DNA from: Burkholderiales bacterium
Lineage (GTDB): Bacteria > Pseudomonadota > Gammaproteobacteria > Burkholderiales > Casimicrobiaceae
Length of the DNA stretch: 64,000 nucleotides
Direction: 5' to 3'
NCBI GenBank assembly: GCA_905339295.1
Contig: CAJPFI010000021.1
Location: forward strand, 124,001 to 188,000
Each line of letters opens with the position of its first letter. Position 1 is the first letter of the stretch. The notes beneath the pieces were generated by a model. The model was not told the origin of the DNA and made no database searches. It saw nothing but the letters and a program-made list of their open reading frames with translations. Shown here in pieces: positions 59,623-64,000 of the stretch. Both the position numbers and the translations under genes were made by a program.

Positions 59623-61887
59623 CTACGGCGGGCCGGATTCCGCAAGCATCCGCTCCATCGCGCGCTCGAACAGCGGCACCGCCTCCACGGCGACGCGTGC
59701 CCGCTCGCGGCGGAACGCGTCGGCGAGCGTTTCCGGCGTGTGCGTCACCGCGACCGACCCGTCGCGATGCGTGAACAGCAGTTGTGTGCCGTGAGGCGAG
59801 CGCCACGCGAACCGCGCGAGCAGCGGCGCCCCCGAATCCTCGCTGGTGAACACGCACCAGTCGCCGCGCATGAGCGTCTCGACGGCCTCGGCTTCCTCGT
59901 CGCGAGGCGCGCGATCCGGCGCCGGCGCACGCGCCGCGGGCGCGACCCTGGCCGGCGGATCGGGTGTCGCGTCGTCCCCCGACGCCGGAAGCTCGGGCAG
60001 CGGCGGCTTCAGCGCCTCGATGTGCAGGTGATAGAGGCGCGTGAGGAAGATCTTGCGGCGTGCACGCCCGGCGTCGTCGGCCGGCCAGCACTCGCCGATC
60101 TTCTTCACGAGCTCGGGGATGAGCTGCACCAGGCGCCGCCGGGCCTCGGCGCCCGGCTCGGGCGCGATGCTCCAGAGGAGATCGTCGATCGTCTGCAGCT
60201 CGTCCTTCCACGCCGCGCTGTCCGGTCCGTCCGCCAGGTAGACGGCCGTGAGGCGGGCGAGCGCCTCGTGTTCTAGGAACGCGCGGAGCTCGGCAGGCAC
60301 GTCGTGCGTGGCGTGGCGGACCGCGATCGCCGTGCGGACGCGCGCGCGCGCCGCCTGCTCCTCGTCCAGCGCGACCAGAGGCGGGGTGGCCTGCGCCAGA
60401 TGCCTGTTGAAGGCGGCCCGCTCCGTGTCGAGGAACGCGTCGAGTTCCTCGCGCGCCCGATCGAAGACCCCCGGGTCGTCGTCGAAGGCGTCGCGCACGA
60501 GCGTCGCCAGGCGGTCCGCCAGGTCGATGAACGGCGTGTCCCGGGCATCCCCCGGGCGAAGCCCCACCGACGCGCCGGCCAGCGCGTCGAAGAATCGGCG
60601 CACCGGATGCGCCGGTTGCGACAGCATCCGCGGATCGAGCAGCGAGGCCTTGAGGATCGGAATCTGCAGGCGGCCGAACACGGTCTTGATCTCCGCCGGC
60701 AGGAACGGGTTGTCGAAGACCTCGTCGAGTACGGCCGACAGGATGCGCAGCGTCACCAGGTCGATCGCCGAGCCGCCGCCTTGTGCGACCGCGCCGGCGA
60801 GCGCGGGCATCGCGTTGGACGGGCCGTCGTGCAGCATCGCCGCCTCGACGCCCCGGAGGACCCTCGACGCCTCCGTGCCCGCGGCTCGGGACTCCAGCAG
60901 GCTCAGCGCACGCAGCAGCGCCGACCACGACGCGCCGGCGTGGAATCCGGCGCCCGGATCGGCATCGGACCGCAGGTCGGGCGCCCGCCCGCCACCGGCC
61001 CCGACGCCGGCGGCGAGGTCCTCGGCCCGGGCGGGCGCGCCCGCCCCCCCCGGAAGCGGCCCTCCCGTGCCGCGTTCTTGCGGCGAGGAGTCGCGGGACA
61101 GGCGCTCCAGCACCTTGTCATAGAGGCTCCGCTCGTCGCCCTGCACGGCCGGTCCGCCGCGCTTGCGCGTACGCACGCGCAACACCGGAAGAATGTCGCG
61201 CTCCTGCAGCAGCGCGTCGATCTCGCGATGGAGCGCCACCACTTCGGGCGTGAGCCCTCGCACCAGGTGCTCCATGATCGGCCGCCAGGCGTGGTCGTGG
61301 CCCCAGAGGCGCCGGCACGCATTGCCCAGCGCGTCGCACACGAGTTCGGAACCCCACGGATTCTGGTAGTCGCCGCCGGTGGGCGGTTCGCGCATGACGA
61401 TGCGCGCGCGCAGGTCGAATCCCAGTCCGACCTCGCGCGTGGCGCTCTGCATTCCGAGCACGGCGCTCTTCAGCGCGACCTGTCCGCTCAGGTCCAGGTC
61501 CTCGACGAGCGCCAGCGTCCCGCTCTCCCGGTGGCGTTGCTGGCGCTCGCGACGCCTGCCGTCCCGGCGCGCCTGGAAAAGCTCGTCGAACTCCGACCGG
61601 AAACACGAGAAGAACTTGCTGCGCTCGCGTCGCACGGCACGCGCGAGAGTCACCGCCGCCGTCTCGGGGGGTGAACCCGGCGGCGGGCCTTCCGCGTCGT
61701 CGGGTGCCGCGGTCGCCAGTTCGTCGAGCGCCCGCCAGGTGGCGGCGTCGATGCGCCGGTAGGTCAACGCGAGACATTCGCGGATGAGGCCTTCCGCTTC
61801 GGTCGGGCCGACATCGCGCGCGTCCTCGACGTCGAGGATCACGCGGCCGCCGTCCGATTCGCTGCTGGATTCGCTGGTCGTCGTCAC
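59623..61887 (-). CDS. DUF1631-family protein
   Basis: About 754 residues. The N-terminal part (LIRECLALTYRRIDAATWRALDEL, ERSKFFSCFRSEFDELFQARRDG, then LSLVEDLDLSGQVALKSAVLGMQSA-like segments) and a long all-helical middle match DUF1631, a family of large cytosolic proteins of unknown function. No catalytic motif is visible. The GTG start at 61887 is a conservative choice; an in-frame GTG at 61980 would add 31 residues. It lies between coxM and the MoxR gene, which suggests co-transcription with cox genes, although DUF1631 genes usually occur elsewhere. Confidence 0.82.
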   Translation of the reverse strand: MTTTSESSSESDGGRVILDVEDARDVGPTEAEGLIRECLALTYRRIDAATWRALDELATAAPDDAEGPPPGSPPETAAVTLARAVRRERSKFFSCFRSEFDELFQARRDGRRRERQQRHRESGTLALVEDLDLSGQVALKSAVLGMQSATREVGLGFDLRARIVMREPPTGGDYQNPWGSELVCDALGNACRRLWGHDHAWRPIMEHLVRGLTPEVVALHREIDALLQERDILPVLRVRTRKRGGPAVQGDERSLYDKVLERLSRDSSPQERGTGGPLPGGAGAPARAEDLAAGVGAGGGRAPDLRSDADPGAGFHAGASWSALLRALSLLESRAAGTEASRVLRGVEAAMLHDGPSNAMPALAGAVAQGGGSAIDLVTLRILSAVLDEVFDNPFLPAEIKTVFGRLQIPILKASLLDPRMLSQPAHPVRRFFDALAGASVGLRPGDARDTPFIDLADRLATLVRDAFDDDPGVFDRAREELDAFLDTERAAFNRHLAQATPPLVALDEEQAARARVRTAIAVRHATHDVPAELRAFLEHEALARLTAVYLADGPDSAAWKDELQTIDDLLWSIAPEPGAEARRRLVQLIPELVKKIGECWPADDAGRARRKIFLTRLYHLHIEALKPPLPELPASGDDATPDPPARVAPAARAPAPDRAPRDEEAEAVETLMRGDWCVFTSEDSGAPLLARFAWRSPHGTQLLFTHRDGSVAVTHTPETLADAFRRERARVAVEAVPLFERAMERMLAESGPP

Positions 61888-62190
61888 GGGATTGCGATCG
61901 GCGAGCACGAGTGGCGCGTCGCGAGGCTCCCGGTCGGATCGGTGCCCAGGACGGCGCCCGTCGCAGCTGCGGGCGGCCACCGTGGTGACAACGCGTCATC
62001 GTCCCGCCCGCCCACCGTCGCGCCGACCCGACGGCGGCCACCCGCCAGCCTAGAGGGTCCGCCGTCCGTGTTCAAGGTCCCTGCGCCGCGTGCGAACCCC
62101 CGGCCGTCGACGAGGGATCGCGGCGGTGACGACCCGCCCGGCGGAACGGGCTCGACCCACCCGCGCCGCCCGCCGGTCATGCGGGACGCG
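61888..62190. other. Gap between coxM and the DUF1631 gene
   Basis: About 303 GC-rich bases with no credible gene. The left part may be the true 5' end of the DUF1631 gene if the upstream GTG (61980) is used. No promoter hexamers, palindrome or terminator stand out. Confidence 0.5.
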
Positions 62191-62982
62191 TCAGCCCGCC
62201 GACGTCACGGCCCGCGCGGCCATCACGCTGACCAGGTGGGCGCGATAGGCCGGCGACCCGTGCAGGTCGGCGTTGAGCCCCGCCGCGTCGACCTTGACCG
62301 CCTTGGCCGCAGCCGCAGTGAAGGACCTCGCGAGAGCGTCCTCGAGCGGCTTGCAGCGGAACACCGACGACGCGGCGCCGGTGACGGCCACGCGCACCCC
62401 CGGGCCCGACAGCGCGACGAACACGCCGACCAGCGCGAATCGCGACGCCGGATTCGGAAACTTCGCGTAGGCGGCCTTCTTCGGCACCGGGAAGCTCACC
62501 GACACGATGATCTCGTCGTCGGCAAGTGCGGTCTCGTACATGCCGCGGAAGTACTCGTCGGCCGGGACCTTGCGCTTGTTCGTGTGGACCGTCGCGTTCA
62601 GGCCGAGAACGGCCGCCGGCCAGTCGGCCGCAGGATCGTTGTTCGCGAGCGAGCCGCCGATCGTCCCCACGTTGCGGACCTGCCGGTCGCCGATGCCTTC
62701 CGCGAGCGCCGCGAGCGCCGGAATCGCGCCCTTGACGACGTCCGACGAGGCGATGTCGGCGTGCCGGCTCATCGCCCCGATCGAAACGGCGTCGCCTTCG
62801 CGCCGGATGCCCTTGAGTTCGGCCAGTCCGGAGAGGTCGACGACGTGTCCAGGCTGCGCGAGCCTCAGCTTCATCGCCGCGACGAGGCTCTGGCCGCCCG
62901 CGAGCGCCTTGCCGCCGGTCTTCGCGAGCAGCGCGGCGGCATCGGCGATCGAGGCCGGCCGGTGCAATTCGAATGGGTACAT
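62191..62982 (-). CDS. coxM: Molybdenum hydroxylase FAD-binding subunit (CoxM-like)
   Basis: A 263-residue FAD-binding subunit. FAD motifs are AGGQS (28-32) and the second motif [14 protein letters not shown]. The N-terminus [19 protein letters not shown] is typical of CoxM and of xanthine-dehydrogenase-type medium subunits. It is 13 bases downstream of the large-subunit gene. The iron-sulfur small subunit (CoxS) is not seen between or after them, so it must lie beyond the window edge or be elsewhere. Confidence 0.94.
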   Translation of the reverse strand: MYPFELHRPASIADAAALLAKTGGKALAGGQSLVAAMKLRLAQPGHVVDLSGLAELKGIRREGDAVSIGAMSRHADIASSDVVKGAIPALAALAEGIGDRQVRNVGTIGGSLANNDPAADWPAAVLGLNATVHTNKRKVPADEYFRGMYETALADDEIIVSVSFPVPKKAAYAKFPNPASRFALVGVFVALSGPGVRVAVTGAASSVFRCKPLEDALARSFTAAAAKAVKVDAAGLNADLHGSPAYRAHLVSVMAARAVTSAG

Positions 62983-62995
62983 GGTCGTCGCCTCC

Positions 62996-64000
62996 TCAGG
63001 CCCGCTTCGCCGACTGGATCGCCTGCCACACGCGGTGCGGCGACGCCGGCATGTCGAGGTTCTTCACGCCGACGGCCGCCAGCGCGTCGTGGACCGCGTT
63101 CATCAGCGCGGCCGGCGAGCCGATGGCGCCCGCTTCGCCGCAGCCCTTCGCGCCGAGCGGATTGTGCGTGCACGGCGTCACCTTGGTGCCGACCTTGAAC
63201 GACGGCAGGTCGTCGGCGCGCGGCATCGCGTAGTCCATGTAGCTGCCGGTCAGGAGCTGGCCGCTCTGCGCGTCGTACACGCAGCTCTCGAGCAGCGCCT
63301 GCCCGATCCCCTGCGCGACGCCACCGTGCACCTGCCCCTCGACGATCATCGGATTGATGATGTTGCCGAAGTCGTCGCAGGCCGCGAACTGCACGACCTG
63401 CACGACGCCGGTGTCGGGATCGACCTCGACCTCGCAGATGTGCGTCCCCGCCGGATAGGTGAAGTTGGTGGGGTCGTAGAACGCGGTCTCGTTCAGCCCC
63501 GGCTCGAGCTTGTCGAGCGGGTAGTTGTGCGGCACGTACGCGGCAAGCGCGACCTCGCCGAACGCCTTGCTCCGGTCGGTGCCCGCCACGGTGAACTTGC
63601 CGTCCTTGAACTCGATGTCGCCTTCCGCCGCCTCGAGCAGGTGCGCGGCGATCTTCCTGCCTTTCGCGATCACCTTCTCGAGCGCCTTCACGATCGCGGT
63701 GCCGCCCACCGCGAGCGAGCGCGACCCGTAGGTGCCCATGCCGAACGGGATGCGGCCGGTGTCGCCATGCACGACGTCGACGTTCTCGACCGGAATGCCG
63801 AGCCGTCCGGCGACCACCTGCGCGAACGTCGTCTCGTGGCCCTGCCCGTGGCTGTGCGAGCCGGTGAACACGGTCACGCTGCCGGTCGGATGCACGCGCA
63901 CTTCGCCCGCCTCGAACAGGCCCGCGCGCGCGCCGAGCGCGCCGGCGACGTTCGACGGCGCGAGCCCGCAGGCCTCGATGTACGACGCGTAGCCGATCCC
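62996..64000 (-). CDS. Molybdenum hydroxylase large subunit (CoxL-like), partial
   Basis: The C-terminal 334 residues of a CoxL/xanthine-dehydrogenase-type large subunit, open at the window edge. The visible part contains [17 protein letters not shown] (molybdopterin binding), the segment [18 protein letters not shown], and [19 protein letters not shown] with the catalytic Glu. The active-site loop that separates true CO dehydrogenases (AYxCSFR) from form II enzymes (AYRGAGR) lies outside the window, so the substrate cannot be assigned. First gene of the run coxL-coxM-DUF1631-coxD. Accessory coxE/F/G genes in the locus show that a sulfurated molybdenum cofactor is made for it. Confidence 0.93.
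   Translation of the reverse strand, partial: GIGYASYIEACGLAPSNVAGALGARAGLFEAGEVRVHPTGSVTVFTGSHSHGQGHETTFAQVVAGRLGIPVENVDVVHGDTGRIPFGMGTYGSRSLAVGGTAIVKALEKVIAKGRKIAAHLLEAAEGDIEFKDGKFTVAGTDRSKAFGEVALAAYVPHNYPLDKLEPGLNETAFYDPTNFTYPAGTHICEVEVDPDTGVVQVVQFAACDDFGNIINPMIVEGQVHGGVAQGIGQALLESCVYDAQSGQLLTGSYMDYAMPRADDLPSFKVGTKVTPCTHNPLGAKGCGEAGAIGSPAALMNAVHDALAAVGVKNLDMPASPHRVWQAIQSAKRA

Overview
The window is very GC-rich and densely coded, with short intergenic gaps and many ATGA/GTGA start-stop overlaps. The gene content is typical of a metabolically versatile betaproteobacterium (Burkholderiales-like): a Bug/TTT receptor, a phasin, an imuA-imuB-dnaE2 mutasome with its own LexA, a TRAP transporter, cox-type molybdenum hydroxylase genes and a salicylate/gentisate operon. 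This placement is inferred from gene content; there is no rRNA in the window.

Region 1 (141-7825). A minus-strand operon encodes an aryl-AMP/CoA ligase of the EntE/DhbE/SdgA type, a flavin monooxygenase with the WGVVFSD signature of salicylyl-CoA/anthraniloyl-CoA hydroxylases, gentisate 1,2-dioxygenase, an Old-Yellow-Enzyme/2,4-dienoyl-CoA-reductase-like protein and two small proteins. A NahR-type LysR regulator is divergent. This reads as salicylate (or a close analogue) -> CoA thioester -> 5-hydroxylation -> gentisate -> ring cleavage. Region 2 (8009-10576) pairs an NsrR-type NO-sensing repressor with a divergent DUF2249-FPR-FdxA-DUF2249 operon. A REP-like array, ispG and tRNA-Leu(UAA) follow.

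Region 3 (12575-24021) holds small hypothetical genes, a LuxR-type response regulator divergent from a hybrid histidine kinase, a phasin, an alcohol dehydrogenase, a TauD-type dioxygenase, a DctPQM TRAP transporter and a periplasmic metallo-beta-lactamase-fold protein. Between dctQ and dctM lie two tandem, translationally coupled 39-codon ORFs. Region 4 (24110-33199) contains a one-module NRPS (C-A-T-TE), a Bug receptor, an acyl-CoA ligase, a Gfo/Idh oxidoreductase, an FlK-like thioesterase and a lytic transglycosylase.

Region 5 (33411-46154) is an SOS mutagenesis region: lexA2, a Cdd1-like helix-hairpin-helix gene, imuA, a DinB-fold gene and imuB in one direction, then (after srkA-like, MFS, DUF1272, M14 peptidase and DUF1269-like genes) dnaE2. 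The lexA2 and dnaE2 promoters carry the same palindrome (TACCGTM-N6-KACGGTA), a good candidate LexA2 operator. Inverted-repeat elements have entered coding sequence here: one joins cdd1 to imuA and two sit in frame inside dnaE2.

Region 6 (46310-50637) looks like the auxiliary part of an arsenosugar-type cluster (flavoprotein disulfide reductase, TVP38, DUF547, fused TIGR04283/TIGR04282-like glycosyltransferase) without the radical-SAM or methyltransferase genes. Region 7 (50672-64000) is a cox-type molybdenum hydroxylase locus (coxL partial, coxM, MoxR/coxD, VWA/coxE, coxG, xdhC/coxF). A Ser/Thr kinase, a CsgG-like secreted protein, another secreted protein and a DUF1631 protein are interleaved. 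That kinase/CsgG/MoxR/VWA set and the duplicated sORF module in the TRAP operon are the least-explained gene systems in the window.
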